DNA from: Candidatus Methanomethylophilaceae archaeon
GTDB taxonomy: Archaea; Thermoplasmatota; Thermoplasmata; Methanomassiliicoccales; Methanomethylophilaceae
Direction: 5' to 3'
DNA: 64,000 nt
NCBI GenBank assembly: GCA_944320495.1
Contig: CALUHR010000013.1
Coordinates: forward strand, 1-64,000
Shown here piece after piece: positions 34,065-42,949 of this stretch (position 1 is its first letter; every line of letters starts with the position of its first letter). Made by a program: the position numbers and the translations under genes. A model generated the notes under the pieces. It did not search any database. It was given only the letters and a program-made list of their open reading frames with translations, and had not been told where the DNA came from.

Positions 34065-34763
34065 ATGGTTAACCTAGACGACGCCATAACCGCCCGCCTC
34101 GAGAGCCACGGGGAGACCTTCGAGATCCTGCTGGACCCGAAGGTGGTCGACCTCATCAAGGCCGGCAAGCAGTTCGACATAGTCGAGTACATGGCTGTCG
34201 AGGACGTCTTCAAGAACGCCTCCAAGGGCACCAGGCCCCCGGAGGACAAGGTGAAGGAGGCCTTCGGGACCACCGAGATCGCCGACATCGCGAGGAGGAT
34301 CCTGGAGAAGGGCGAGGTGCAGATGACCGCCGAGCAGCGCAAGGAGATGCTCGAGGCCAAGAGGCACCAGGTCGTGGCGTACATCGCCGCGAACGCCATC
34401 AACCCCCAGACCCACACCCCCCATCCCCCGTCCAGGATCGAGATGGCGCTGGAGGAGGCCAAGTTCCACGTGGACCTCTTCAAGCCCCTGGACAAGGAGA
34501 TCGAGGAGGCCATGAAGCTCCTGCGCCCCCTCATCCCGATCAGGTTCGAGAGGAGCAGGATCGCCATCAAGCTCAAGGGCACGGACTACGGACGCTGCTA
34601 CGACGACCTGATATCGTACGGCATCGTCGACAGGGAGGTCTGGACGCCCGAGGGGGACTGGATCGGCAGCATGGAGATCCCCGCGGGGGTCATCACCGAG
34701 CTCACGGAGAAGCTGAAGCACAAGACCCGCGGAAGCGCCTCGGTGAAGCTCGTCAACGAATGA
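34065..34763 (+). CDS. Ribosome maturation protein SBDS/Sdo1
   Basis: A 232-residue SBDS homologue that, with EF-2-like GTPase help, releases aIF6 from the large subunit. The three domains are discernible: N-terminal FYSH fold (residues 1-90, AITARLESHGETFEILLDP), a three-helix middle (95-165, AEQRKEMLEAKRHQVVAYI and INPQTHTPHPPSRIE), and a ferredoxin-like C-terminus (170-232). Position between psmA and rrp4 is conserved in archaea. Confidence 0.95.
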   Translation: MVNLDDAITARLESHGETFEILLDPKVVDLIKAGKQFDIVEYMAVEDVFKNASKGTRPPEDKVKEAFGTTEIADIARRILEKGEVQMTAEQRKEMLEAKRHQVVAYIAANAINPQTHTPHPPSRIEMALEEAKFHVDLFKPLDKEIEEAMKLLRPLIPIRFERSRIAIKLKGTDYGRCYDDLISYGIVDREVWTPEGDWIGSMEIPAGVITELTEKLKHKTRGSASVKLVNE

Positions 34764-34782
34764 TATTCAAAGAGTGATACGA

Positions 34783-35490
34783 ATGGAGAGAAGAAACGCC
34801 AGACAGACGCGCGAGATCGTCGTGCCAGGCGACGTCCTCGACGGGACCGGGATGAAACCCGGCGACTACGCATACGTCCAGGGCGGCAAGGTGCGCGCCA
34901 GCGTCATGGGCGTCCGCAACGTGTTCCAGAACACAGTGGGCGTCATACCCCTGAGGGGCTGCTACATGCCCACCTCCGGGGACACGGTCATCGGAGTCAT
35001 CGTGGACATAGGACCCTCGAACTGGCTCGTCGACATCGGAGCGCCCTACCCCGCGCCCCTCCACGTCAACGAGGTCCCCTGGAAGGTGGAGTTCGGGGAC
35101 ACGTCCCGCTACCTCGGCATGGGCAACGTCGTCCTGCTGAAGGTGCTGTCGGTCGACGAGAGCAAGAAGATTCAGGTCACGATGAAGGACTCCGGCCTCA
35201 GGAGGCTGGAGGGAGGGAGGCTCGTCAAGGTCTCCCATTCCAAGGTCTCTAGGATCATCGGCAAGAGCGGATCGATGATCTCGATGCTGAAGAACATGAC
35301 CGACTGCAGGATCACCGTCGGACAGAACGGAATGGTCTGGGTCGACGGAGACGAGGAGAACGCCGATGTCGCGGTGAGGGCCATCCGCATGATCGAGGAG
35401 AAGGCGCAGTGCGGCAACCTGACCGACCTGGTCAGGGAATTTATCGAGAGCAAGCTCCCCCAGAGCGAGATTGATGAGGGGGACGAGTGA
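34783..35490 (+). CDS. rrp4: Exosome RNA-binding subunit Rrp4
   Basis: A 235-residue cap protein of the archaeal exosome that feeds RNA into the Rrp41/Rrp42 ring. N-terminal domain [20 protein letters not shown]1 domain near residues 65-140 ([21 protein letters not shown], split at IG); KH domain near 145-205 with GxxG loop [15 protein letters not shown] 34783 is preceded at 4 nt by GTGAT, part of the archaeal Shine-Dalgarno; a GTG three codons upstream is the alternative. Its TGA overlaps a GTG of rrp41. Confidence 0.95.
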   Translation: MERRNARQTREIVVPGDVLDGTGMKPGDYAYVQGGKVRASVMGVRNVFQNTVGVIPLRGCYMPTSGDTVIGVIVDIGPSNWLVDIGAPYPAPLHVNEVPWKVEFGDTSRYLGMGNVVLLKVLSVDESKKIQVTMKDSGLRRLEGGRLVKVSHSKVSRIIGKSGSMISMLKNMTDCRITVGQNGMVWVDGDEENADVAVRAIRMIEEKAQCGNLTDLVREFIESKLPQSEIDEGDE

Positions 35491-35492
35491 CA

Positions 35493-36230
35493 ATGAGCGG
35501 ACACACTGATATGGTATTGGTCGACGAGAACGGCATGCGCATCGACGGAAGGACTGCCGAGCAGCACAGGCCAATCAAAATCGAGGCCGGCGTCCTGCAC
35601 AACGCGGACGGATCGGCATATGTCGAGATCGGGAAGAACAAGGTCCTGGCGGCCGTATACGGTCCCAGGGAGTGCCACCCCAGGCACCTCCAGAACCCCG
35701 AGAAGGCCATCGTCCAGGTGAAGTACAACATGGAGGCCTACTCGGTCTCCGACAGGAAGAGGCCCGGGACCGACAGGAGGAGCATCGAGATCTCCAAGAT
35801 CACCGCGGAGGCGCTGGAGAAGGTCGTCCTGACCGAGCTCTACCCCCGCGCGTCCATCGACGTCTACATCGAGATCCTCCAGGCCAACGCCGGGACCAGG
35901 TGCGCCGGTCTGACCGCCGCATCCGTGGCCCTCGCCGACGCCGGCATACCCATGAGGGACATCGTCCCCGCCATCGCCGCCGGCAAAGCGGACGGCAAGG
36001 TCCTCCTGGACCTGAACAAGGAGGAGGACAACTACGGGCAGGCGGACGTCCCCATAGCCATCGTCCCCAGCACCGACGAGATCGTCCTGCTCCAGATGGA
36101 CGGCAACATGACCCGCGCCGAGCTGGACCACGCGATCGAGCTCGCGGTCAACGCCTGCCACGAGGTCCACGACCTGCAGGTCGACGCCCTCAAGAGGCGC
36201 TACTCCAAAGACAGGGAGGCATCCGAATGA
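35493..36230 (+). CDS. rrp41: Exosome catalytic subunit Rrp41
   Basis: A 245-residue RNase PH-family 3'-5' phosphorolytic exonuclease, the active subunit of the hexameric ring. Seen: [22 protein letters not shown] (split after HRP), [13 protein letters not shown] near 50, the [10 protein letters not shown] stretch near 80, and the catalytic Asp region [17 protein letters not shown] near 165. An alternative GTG start at 35487 overlaps the rrp4 stop. Its stop overlaps rrp42 (ATGA). Confidence 0.96.
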   Translation: MSGHTDMVLVDENGMRIDGRTAEQHRPIKIEAGVLHNADGSAYVEIGKNKVLAAVYGPRECHPRHLQNPEKAIVQVKYNMEAYSVSDRKRPGTDRRSIEISKITAEALEKVVLTELYPRASIDVYIEILQANAGTRCAGLTAASVALADAGIPMRDIVPAIAAGKADGKVLLDLNKEEDNYGQADVPIAIVPSTDEIVLLQMDGNMTRAELDHAIELAVNACHEVHDLQVDALKRRYSKDREASE

Positions 36231-37000
36231 GCAACGAGATGATGTCCGAGATCAAGCGCGACCACATCCTCCGCCTCCTCGAGAAGGGGACCAGGCAGGA
36301 CGGCCGCGGCGTGAAGGACTTCAGGAACATCGAGGTCGAGACCGGCCTCATCGAGTCCGCCGACGGGTCCGCCCGCGTCAGGCTCGGCAACACCACCGTC
36401 ATCGCCGGCATCAAGATCATCCCCGGCACCCCCTTCGGCGACACCCCGAACCTCGGTGTGCTCACCACCGGGATGGAGCTCATCCCCATGGCCCACCCCA
36501 CCTTCGAGTCCGGACCGCCGGGAGAGGACGCCATCGAGCTGGCGCGTGTCGTCGACCGCGGCATCCGCGAGTCCGGCATGGTCGACGTCGAGGCCCTGTG
36601 CATCACCCCCGGAGAGGAGGTATGGATGTGCTACATCGACATCTACGCCATCGACCACGACGGCAACCTGTTCGACGCCGCCAACCTGGCCGCCGTGTGC
36701 GCCCTGAAGAGCGCCATCATCCCGTGCGAGCAGTACGGCAAGGGCGAGAACAAGCACCTCCCGGTCACCTGCACGCCGATATCGGTGACGGAGGCCAAAG
36801 TCGGAAACACTTTAATAGTGGACCCCGACTACGACGAAGAGCAGATTTCAACCGCACGTCTCACAGTGACAACGGACGACGACGGCAACTTCAGGGCGAT
36901 GCAGAAGGGCGGATGCGGATCCATCACGCTCGACGAGCTGAGCCAGTGCCTCGACAGGGCCGTGGAGATCGGCGCGGAGATAAGAAAGATAATTGGGTGA
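36227..37000 (+). CDS. rrp42: Exosome subunit Rrp42
   Basis: A 257-residue RNase PH-fold subunit without catalytic residues; it pairs with Rrp41 in the ring. [19 protein letters not shown] near residue 21, the insertion [20 protein letters not shown] typical of Rrp42 near 83, and [13 protein letters not shown] near 200. ATG 36227 overlaps the rrp41 TGA, ensuring equal synthesis of both ring subunits. Confidence 0.96.
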   Translation: MSNEMMSEIKRDHILRLLEKGTRQDGRGVKDFRNIEVETGLIESADGSARVRLGNTTVIAGIKIIPGTPFGDTPNLGVLTTGMELIPMAHPTFESGPPGEDAIELARVVDRGIRESGMVDVEALCITPGEEVWMCYIDIYAIDHDGNLFDAANLAAVCALKSAIIPCEQYGKGENKHLPVTCTPISVTEAKVGNTLIVDPDYDEEQISTARLTVTTDDDGNFRAMQKGGCGSITLDELSQCLDRAVEIGAEIRKIIG

Positions 37001-37006
37001 TCCCAC

Positions 37007-37258
37007 ATGGCAAAGAGGACAGTCAAAGCGGGCAGCTCCGGAAGGTTCGGAGCCAGGTACGGAGTCATCGTCCGCAACAGGATCAAGAACATCGAGGCGC
37101 AGCAGAAGAAGAAGCACGAGTGCCCGGTATGCCACCACGCTTCCGTCAAGAGGGAGAGCTCCGGCATCTGGTACTGCTCCCACTGCGGCACCAAGTTCGC
37201 GGCCGGCGCCTACAACCCGAAGACCAAGAGGGAGATCTCCCAGGTCAGCGAGCAGTGA
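37007..37258 (+). CDS. rpl37ae: Large ribosomal subunit protein eL43 (L37ae)
   Basis: An 83-residue r-protein with a C4 zinc ribbon: CPVCHHASVKRESSGIWYC (first pair CPVC near residue 39) and CSHCGTKFAAGAY (second pair near 57). N-terminal RTVKAGSSGRFGARYG is the family start. It begins 6 nt after rrp42. Confidence 0.97.
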   Translation: MAKRTVKAGSSGRFGARYGVIVRNRIKNIEAQQKKKHECPVCHHASVKRESSGIWYCSHCGTKFAAGAYNPKTKREISQVSEQ

Positions 37259-37265
37259 GGCCACG

Positions 37266-37397
37266 ATGTACAGATGCGCCAAGTGCAACGAGCCCGTCAG
37301 GAACGTCAACGCCCTGGGGCTCCAGTGCGAGAAGTGCGGATCCAAGATCTTCTTCAAGGAGAGACCCAACGTGAAGAAGGTCCTGAAGTCCAACTGA
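37266..37397 (+). CDS. rpoP: DNA-directed RNA polymerase subunit P (Rpb12-like)
   Basis: A 43-residue zinc-ribbon subunit: CAKCNEPV at residue 4 and CEKCGSKIFFKERP at residue 21. Size and the KIFFKERP end match archaeal RpoP. It sits 7 nt after the L37ae stop in its usual superoperon position. Confidence 0.94.
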   Translation: MYRCAKCNEPVRNVNALGLQCEKCGSKIFFKERPNVKKVLKSN

Positions 37398-37400
37398 GCG

Positions 37401-37634
37401 ATGCTCAGGGCCGTGCTGAGGGTGTCCGGGGCCGATACGGCCGCGGAGGCCCTGGGTCCGGAGTCCGGCAGGGAACTGCCGAGGACCCGCGCGTCCGTCT
37501 CCTCCGAAGGAGACGAGACGGTCGTCAGGATAGAGGCGGACGACACGTCCGCCATGAGGGCGGCCCTCAACTCGTATCTCGAGTGCGTCATCGTAGTGCA
37601 GTCAGTGGAACACATCGCCAAGGTGAGAAGATGA
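37401..37634 (+). CDS. KEOPS complex subunit Pcc1
   Basis: A 77-residue Pcc1-like dimerisation subunit of KEOPS, which makes t6A37 on ANN-decoding tRNAs. The pattern xVRIEADDTSAMRAALNSYLECV near residue 41 (split at ALNSYL) is the Pcc1 helix-strand unit. Pcc1 commonly lies between rpoP and pfdB in archaea, and it does here. Its stop overlaps the pfdB ATG (ATGA). Confidence 0.85.
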   Translation: MLRAVLRVSGADTAAEALGPESGRELPRTRASVSSEGDETVVRIEADDTSAMRAALNSYLECVIVVQSVEHIAKVRR

Positions 37635-37999
37635 ACGGCATCAGCCCCCAGCTCCAGAACCAGATCGCCCAGTTCCAGCAGGTGCAGCAGCAGCTGCAGG
37701 CGGTCTCCACCCAGAAAGCGCAGTACGACGCCCAGAGGAGGGAGATGATGAGGACCCTGGAGGAGCTCAAGGCAGCCACCGGCGACGTCTACAAGTCCGC
37801 CGGTTCCCTGCTCGTGAAGGTCGAGGACAAGGCCGCCCTGGTGGCCGACCTCGAGGAGTCCGTCGAGACCATGGAGGTCAGGGTGAACAGCCTCGGCCGC
37901 CAGGAGACCTCGCTCCAGGAGAAGTACAAGACCCTCTCCGAGTCCATCAACGCCGCCATGGGCAACGCCCGTCCCGCGGCGCCCTCCGACGAGGAGTGA
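37631..37999 (+). CDS. pfdB: Prefoldin subunit beta
   Basis: A 122-residue coiled-coil chaperone subunit; two long helices (residues 5-45 and 75-112) flank a beta hairpin (GDVYKSAGSLLVKVEDKAAL). Four copies with two PfdA form the jellyfish-shaped prefoldin delivering unfolded proteins to the thermosome. It is the last gene of the superoperon, followed by a clear terminator. Confidence 0.94.
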   Translation: MNGISPQLQNQIAQFQQVQQQLQAVSTQKAQYDAQRREMMRTLEELKAATGDVYKSAGSLLVKVEDKAALVADLEESVETMEVRVNSLGRQETSLQEKYKTLSESINAAMGNARPAAPSDEE

Positions 38000-38012
38000 A
38001 AAAACCTTTCAA

Positions 38013-38045
38013 GGGGGCTCAGGCCCCCGTTTCCCTTCTTTTTTC
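38013..38045 (+). terminator. Terminator of the proteasome-exosome superoperon
   Basis: GGGGGC (38013-38018), loop TCAG, GCCCCC (38023-38028), then a pyrimidine tract ending in seven T, 14 nt after the pfdB stop. Confidence 0.75.
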
Positions 38046-38063
38046 ATCGCTTCGAACCCCGTT

Positions 38064-38075
38064 CCCCCCCCCCCC
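38064..38075. repeat. Homopolymer tract of twelve C
   Basis: Twelve uninterrupted C between GTT and GAAC, between the superoperon terminator and the ABC transporter start at 38112. It lies directly upstream of the AT-rich GGTAAAATAA that is the best TATA/BRE candidate for that operon. Confidence 0.9.
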
Positions 38076-38111
38076 GAACCGGTAAAATAAGGGTTCCACA
38101 TAGTCCGGAGC

Positions 38112-38831
38112 ATGGAAGCTCTCGAACTGCAGGACGTCAGAAAGTCCTACGGCAACAGGGAGGCGGTCCACGGCATCTCGCTGACGGTCCATGAGGGGGA
38201 GATTTTCGGCCTCATCGGACACAACGGGGCCGGCAAGACCACCACGCTCCGCATGATATCGACGCTCCTCCGTATAACGTCCGGGAGCATCAGCGTCTTC
38301 GGCCACGACGTGGCCACCGAACCCGACGAGGTCAGGAGGATCATCAGCTACCTCCCCGAGGACGCCGGCGCCTACAAGGACCTCACCGGCAGACAGTACA
38401 TGGAGTTCATGGCCAGCTTCTTCGCGTCCGGCGAGGAGAAGGCCGAGATGGTCCGCAAGGGCATAGAACTGGCAGACCTGGGCGAGAGGATAGACTCCAA
38501 GGTCGACACGTACAGCAAGGGGATGATGAGGAGGCTCCTCATCGCGAGGGCCATCATGCCGTCCCCCAGGCTGGCGATCATGGACGAGGTCACCTCTGGA
38601 CTGGACGTCATCAACGCCTACGAGGTCAGGGAGGTCATCAGGTCCATCGCGAAGACCGGGGTCACCGTGATAATGTCGTCCCACAACATGTTCGAGGTCG
38701 ACATGCTCTGCGACCGCGTCGGGATGATCGACCAGGGGAACCTCATCCTCCTCGGGACCCCTGCGGAGCTCAAGGAGAGGTTCGGGGTGGAAACCCTCGA
38801 AGAGGTGTTCGTCAAGGCGGTGAAAGGATGA
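38112..38831 (+). CDS. ABC transporter ATP-binding protein
   Basis: A 239-residue ABC-2 type ATPase. Walker A GHNGAGKTT near residue 38, Q-loop region YLPEDAGAYK near 82, signature TYSKGMMRR (a C-motif variant in place of LSGGQ) near 134, Walker B LAIMDEVTSGLD near 153, and H-loop SSHNM near 191. It powers the permease encoded next, overlapping by 4 nt (ATGA). Substrate is unknown; similar pairs export drugs, lipids or peptides. Confidence 0.9.
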   Translation: MEALELQDVRKSYGNREAVHGISLTVHEGEIFGLIGHNGAGKTTTLRMISTLLRITSGSISVFGHDVATEPDEVRRIISYLPEDAGAYKDLTGRQYMEFMASFFASGEEKAEMVRKGIELADLGERIDSKVDTYSKGMMRRLLIARAIMPSPRLAIMDEVTSGLDVINAYEVREVIRSIAKTGVTVIMSSHNMFEVDMLCDRVGMIDQGNLILLGTPAELKERFGVETLEEVFVKAVKG

Positions 38832-40360
38832 GCCACATGACATCCATCATCAGGAAGGAGGTCAGGGAGATGCTGACCCCGGGCTCCGTCATATCCGTGC
38901 TCGTGATGGTCATCATATTCGCGGGCATGGGAGGACTCATCGGCACGGAGGTCGACAAGGCGGCAGAGCTGCCGAGCTTCGGCCTCGTGGCCGAGGAAGG
39001 CGACTACCTGGAAGGCTGGGACCTCATCGGCACCCTCCAGGGATACTACGGCGACGAGTCCGACAAGATCGTCATCATGGACGCCGCCTACGGGGATGAC
39101 GAGGCGATCATGGCCGAGATGGAATCTCGCGGCATCGCCAACGTCCTCGCGTTCCCGGACAAATCGACCTTCGAGGCATGCATAGCCGGTTCGGAGCAGA
39201 TCACCGTAGAGCAGTACTACCTCTACGAGCCCACCGGCATGTTCGGCACCATATCGTCAACTGTCATGTCCTCGATCGTCTCACTCGTCGAGGGCAGCCT
39301 CACGCAGGAGCTCATATCCCTCTCCGGGGACGGCGGAGCGAACATCAACTACATCATGGACCCGATGTACACCGGCGGGGACTCGGTCAGCACCGTCATC
39401 GACGGAGTGGCCCACTCCGGGGTCACCCCCTCGGACATCGACACCGAGATCTCCAGCCAGACCATGATGATCCCGCTGGTCATCATGATCATCATCATGA
39501 TGGTCGGGAGCATCGTCATCAGCTCCATCGGTTCGGAGAAGGAGAACAAGACCCTGGAGACGCTCCTCACCATGCCGATCAAGAGGACGTCCATCGTCAG
39601 CGGGAAGATCGCCGCGGCAGCCATCGTGGGACTCGTCTACGGCCTCGCCTACATGGTCGGCATGAGCATCTACATGGGTGCGATGACGGGCGTCGTCGGC
39701 TCCGGCCAGGGAACCGACCTGGAGAGCCTCGGGCTGGCGCTCGACGTGGGAGACTGGGCCCTCGTGATGGTGTCCATGTTCCTGTCCATCGTCTGCGCCC
39801 TGGGCATCTGCATGATCCTGGGTGCCTTCGCCAAGAACTACAAGTCCGCCCAGACCATGACCCTGCCCATCAGTATCCTGGCCATGATCCCGATGTTCGT
39901 GATCATGTTCTCCGGATGGTACGGATGCGGAGGGTTCCTTCAGGCGATCCTGTTCGTCATCCCGTTCTCGCACCCGATGATGGCCATGCAGGCCCTCATG
40001 TACGGGGACATCACCCTGGTGCTCGGCGGGATCGGGTACATGGCCGTGTTCGCCATCGTGACCATACTGATCACGGTGAGGATGTACAACTCCGACATCC
40101 TCATCACCGGCCTGGGCCAGAACAAGTGGGTCCAGACCCTCACCGGGAGGAAGCGAGTTGGGCATCGTCGAGGATATGGTCGAGGCCCTGTCCTCCGACA
40201 GGACGAAGGCCGTCCTCGTCCACGGGAACGCGGACATGGACGCCGTCGGCTCCGCCTACGCGATAGCCCGCTGCTTCCCCAACTGCGCCATATTCGCCCC
40301 GGACGGGGTGGACCGCGTTGCGCGCATGGTCGCCGCCAAGATGGAGACGACCATCCGTGA
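38828..40360 (+). CDS. ABC-2 type transporter permease
   Basis: The conserved part is about 442 residues: an N-terminal helix (VISVLVMVIIFAGMGGLIG), a large extracellular domain (residues 40-205), then five to six helices including the ABC-2 motif SIGSEKENKTLETLLTMPIK (residues about 233-252). It works with the preceding ATPase as an exporter. The natural end should be near TLTGRK; the next codon is CGA (40154-40156), just before the TTG start of the DHH gene. The frame then runs 200 nt into that gene, giving a low-complexity Arg-rich tail that is probably artefactual. Confidence 0.85.
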   Translation: MSHMTSIIRKEVREMLTPGSVISVLVMVIIFAGMGGLIGTEVDKAAELPSFGLVAEEGDYLEGWDLIGTLQGYYGDESDKIVIMDAAYGDDEAIMAEMESRGIANVLAFPDKSTFEACIAGSEQITVEQYYLYEPTGMFGTISSTVMSSIVSLVEGSLTQELISLSGDGGANINYIMDPMYTGGDSVSTVIDGVAHSGVTPSDIDTEISSQTMMIPLVIMIIIMMVGSIVISSIGSEKENKTLETLLTMPIKRTSIVSGKIAAAAIVGLVYGLAYMVGMSIYMGAMTGVVGSGQGTDLESLGLALDVGDWALVMVSMFLSIVCALGICMILGAFAKNYKSAQTMTLPISILAMIPMFVIMFSGWYGCGGFLQAILFVIPFSHPMMAMQALMYGDITLVLGGIGYMAVFAIVTILITVRMYNSDILITGLGQNKWVQTLTGRKRVGHRRGYGRGPVLRQDEGRPRPRERGHGRRRLRLRDSPLLPQLRHIRPGRGGPRCAHGRRQDGDDHP

Positions 40361-41135
40361 GGGGGCCGGAGAGGGCTTCGAGATGCGCGTCGTCGTGGAC
40401 ACCTCCTCCCCCGAGCAGCTCGGAGAGGGCTTCGAGGGCGCCGATGTGGTGATCGACCACCACATGCCCACCGGGAGATGGGACGGGGTGCCGCTCTTCC
40501 TCTGCGACCCGGGCCGCACGTCCTGCTGCGAAATCGTGAAGGAGGTGCTGGACGCCGCCGGGATCGACATCCCGAGGGACGCCGCCCTCATGCTCCTGGG
40601 AGGGATGCTGACAGACAGCGGACACTTCCAGTTCGCGAAGCCCGCCATGATGAGGACGTTCGCCGACCTCATGGAGAGCGCTGGGATAGACATGGACGAG
40701 GCCATGCTGCTCGTGCAGGCCGAGGCCAGCATATCCGAGAGGATAGCCATGCTGAAGGCCGTCGGTCGCGTGAGGTTCGAACGCGTCGGCCAGATGATCG
40801 TAGCCACGTCCAGCGCGGGGAGCTTCGAGGCATCCTCCTGCAGGGCGCTGCTGTCCTGCGGCGCGGACATAGCCTTCGTCGGATCCCAGAGGGAGAACGC
40901 CTTCCGCATCAGCGGGAGGGCGACCCAGGACGCCGTCCGCAAGGGAGTTCATCTCGACGAGATCGTCGCCAAGGTCGGCGGTGAGACCGACTCCGACGGC
41001 GGCGGACACGGAGGCGCCGCCGGCATCAACGGGACAGGCGACGTCGAGGCCATGCTGATGATCTGCATGGAGAACACTATGGACGCCATGAGGGCCATAA
41101 AGGCCAGGGAGGACGCTGAGCGCCTCCAGCAGTGA
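40158..41135 (+). CDS. DHH-family phosphoesterase
   Basis: A 325-residue DHH/DHHA1 protein, related to NrnA and RecJ-like enzymes. The D-x-D motif HGNADMDAVGSA near residue 24, the VIDHHMP motif near 99 and MLTDSGHF near 155 carry metal ligands; the C-terminal DHHA1 domain ends GGGHGGAAG near 285. It probably degrades oligoribonucleotides, cyclic dinucleotides or single-stranded DNA; no partner genes distinguish these. TTG start overlaps the permease frame. Confidence 0.88.
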   Translation: MGIVEDMVEALSSDRTKAVLVHGNADMDAVGSAYAIARCFPNCAIFAPDGVDRVARMVAAKMETTIREGAGEGFEMRVVVDTSSPEQLGEGFEGADVVIDHHMPTGRWDGVPLFLCDPGRTSCCEIVKEVLDAAGIDIPRDAALMLLGGMLTDSGHFQFAKPAMMRTFADLMESAGIDMDEAMLLVQAEASISERIAMLKAVGRVRFERVGQMIVATSSAGSFEASSCRALLSCGADIAFVGSQRENAFRISGRATQDAVRKGVHLDEIVAKVGGETDSDGGGHGGAAGINGTGDVEAMLMICMENTMDAMRAIKAREDAERLQQ

Positions 41136-41152
41136 AACGGAACGGGTTTTAT

Positions 41153-41187
41153 GCGCCGAGGGGCGGTGGATCCCCGCCCCTCGGCGC
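41153..41187. terminator. Bidirectional hairpin terminator
   Basis: GCGCCGAGGGGCGG (41153-41166) pairs perfectly with the complementary arm 41174-41187, a 14-bp stem with 7-nt loop, between the convergent DHH and tyrS stops. Confidence 0.75.
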
Positions 41188-42255
41188 TCATCTGAGCTTG
41201 GAGAGGCCGGCGACGATCTCCTGGAGCCTCTCGTAATTCTCGGGGTGCTCCTCGAAGTAGTCCCTGACGGGCTGGAGGGTCTTCCAGATGCCGTCGGACA
41301 CACCGGTCTTGAGGTCCACGGGGGACAGCTGGCCGCCGAAGTAGGCCTCGGTGAGCTCCTCGTAGGACGAGTAGTCCACGGGACCGCCGTACTTCTCGGG
41401 GCGCTCGATGTGCATCGTGCCCTCCCTCGGGAATATGACGTACCTGCACAGCATCAGGACGGGGTTGACGTCCTCGTTCTCCTTCTCCGGCGGACAGTAC
41501 GCCTTCTTCATCTTGGCGGCGATGTCCTCGCGGGTGTCGTGGATCCTGATGCCGCTCTTGGGGTCGCTCTTGGACATCTTGGACTCGGCGGGATCCATCC
41601 TGTTCCCGCCCTTGAGGCCGGGGAGCAGGGGCGTGTGGAGCGCGACGGGCTTCTTCCATCCGAGCTTGTCGGCGGCATCCCTGGCGAGCATGTGCGCCCT
41701 GCGCTGGTCCAGTCCGGCGTAGGCGAGGTCAACGTCCATGCAGAAGATGTCGGTGGCCTGGAGGATCGGGTAGAAGAGCTTGGATGCGTCGACCTCGGCC
41801 TCGTCCTCCGAGCGGCCCATGATCGTCATTGCCCTCTTCACCCTGGACAGGGACGTGACCTTGGCGACCTTGATGACGGTCTCCCAGTACTGGATGTCCG
41901 AAAGCACCTCGCTGGCGTACTTGAACTCCACGCTCTCCCTGGGGACCCCCAGGGCTACGAAGCAGTCCTCCATGTACCTGGCGCAGGCGCGGATGTTCTC
42001 CAGGTCTCCGCCCATCTTGTCGTTGATGTAGGCGTGCCAGTCGGCCCAGAACACGGTCACCTTGAATCCGGCGTCGGCGAGATCCCTGATCTTCTGCGCG
42101 ACGAGGACCCATCCCAGATGCACGATTCCTGAGGGCTCGAATCCGATGTATGCTGTGGGGTGCTCCTTCTCCCTGATGAGGGCCGCGAGCTCTTCGTCCG
42201 TGACGACCTCCACGGCGTTCCTCGTGACGAGTGCCAGTCTCTCCTCGGCGTTCAT
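41188..42255 (-). CDS. tyrS: Tyrosyl-tRNA synthetase
   Basis: A 355-residue class Ic synthetase of archaeal/eukaryotic type, without the bacterial S4 tail. ATP-binding FEPSGIVHLGW (HIGH-like) near residue 39 and ESKMSKSDP (KMSKS) near residue 222. YAGLDQRRAH is the tyrosine-specific substrate helix. Cytosolic; charges tRNA-Tyr(GUA), whose gene lies at 59.2 kb. Confidence 0.95.
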   Translation of the reverse strand: MNAEERLALVTRNAVEVVTDEELAALIREKEHPTAYIGFEPSGIVHLGWVLVAQKIRDLADAGFKVTVFWADWHAYINDKMGGDLENIRACARYMEDCFVALGVPRESVEFKYASEVLSDIQYWETVIKVAKVTSLSRVKRAMTIMGRSEDEAEVDASKLFYPILQATDIFCMDVDLAYAGLDQRRAHMLARDAADKLGWKKPVALHTPLLPGLKGGNRMDPAESKMSKSDPKSGIRIHDTREDIAAKMKKAYCPPEKENEDVNPVLMLCRYVIFPREGTMHIERPEKYGGPVDYSSYEELTEAYFGGQLSPVDLKTGVSDGIWKTLQPVRDYFEEHPENYERLQEIVAGLSKLR

Positions 42256-42292
42256 TTCAATCGGCGCCCAATCTCAGATTAGATAAAAATGG

Positions 42293-42949
42293 ATGTCGAT
42301 ACGGGAGGACATGGAGCTTCGCAGACTCAGGGAGAGCTTCTTGGAGGGGCCGTCCGTCGACCGCGACGGCTATGAATACTTCGTCAACCCGCTCTCCGAC
42401 GGCCTCCCCCGCGTGGACAGGGAGCTGCTGGACGAGGCGGTGTCAGGCATCCTGGAGGTCGCGGAGCTGGACTGCGATGTGATCCTCGCCCCGGAGGCCA
42501 TGGCCCTGCCGATAGCCGCTGGGATCACACTGAGGACCGGCATCCCCTATCTGGCGATACGCAAGCGCCCGTACGGGCTCCCCGGCGAGATCTCGTTCGG
42601 GAAGCGCACAGGGTACTCCGAATCGATGATGCACGTCTCGACGCTGAGACCGGGCGAGAGGGTGGCGATCGTGGACGACGTCCTCGACACGGGCGGGACT
42701 GCGAGGGCCACCGTGGACGCGCTCCGCGGGGCTGGGATCGTCGTCACGGAGATCGTGGCCGTATTCGACCGCAATCCCGACAGCGACGCCCTGTCCGCCG
42801 AGCTCGGGGTGCCCATCAGGACGCTGCTGAGGGTGGGCGTCGAGGACGGAGGGCTCATCGTCAGGGATCGACGGTACACATCGAAGACCGTACATGAAGT
42901 GCTGACGCAGTCGGTCCGCTATTTCTACATGGAGCCGGAGAGGGCGTCA
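42293..42949 (+). CDS. hpt: Hypoxanthine/guanine phosphoribosyltransferase-like protein
   Basis: Archaeal HGPRTase-type purine salvage enzyme. LRESFLEGPSVDRDGYEYFVNP opens the fold (split at DRDG); APEAMALPIAAG, IRKRPYGLPGEI and the PRPP loop VAIVDDVLDTGGTA near residue 123 are diagnostic. It would make IMP and GMP from free bases and PRPP. The protein should end near residue 219 (YFYMEPERAS): the codon TCA (42947-42949) overlaps the next gene's ATG. The frame remains open to 43066, an overlap of 118 nt. GfcR-type regulators share the fold but have a DNA-binding domain absent here. Confidence 0.8.
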
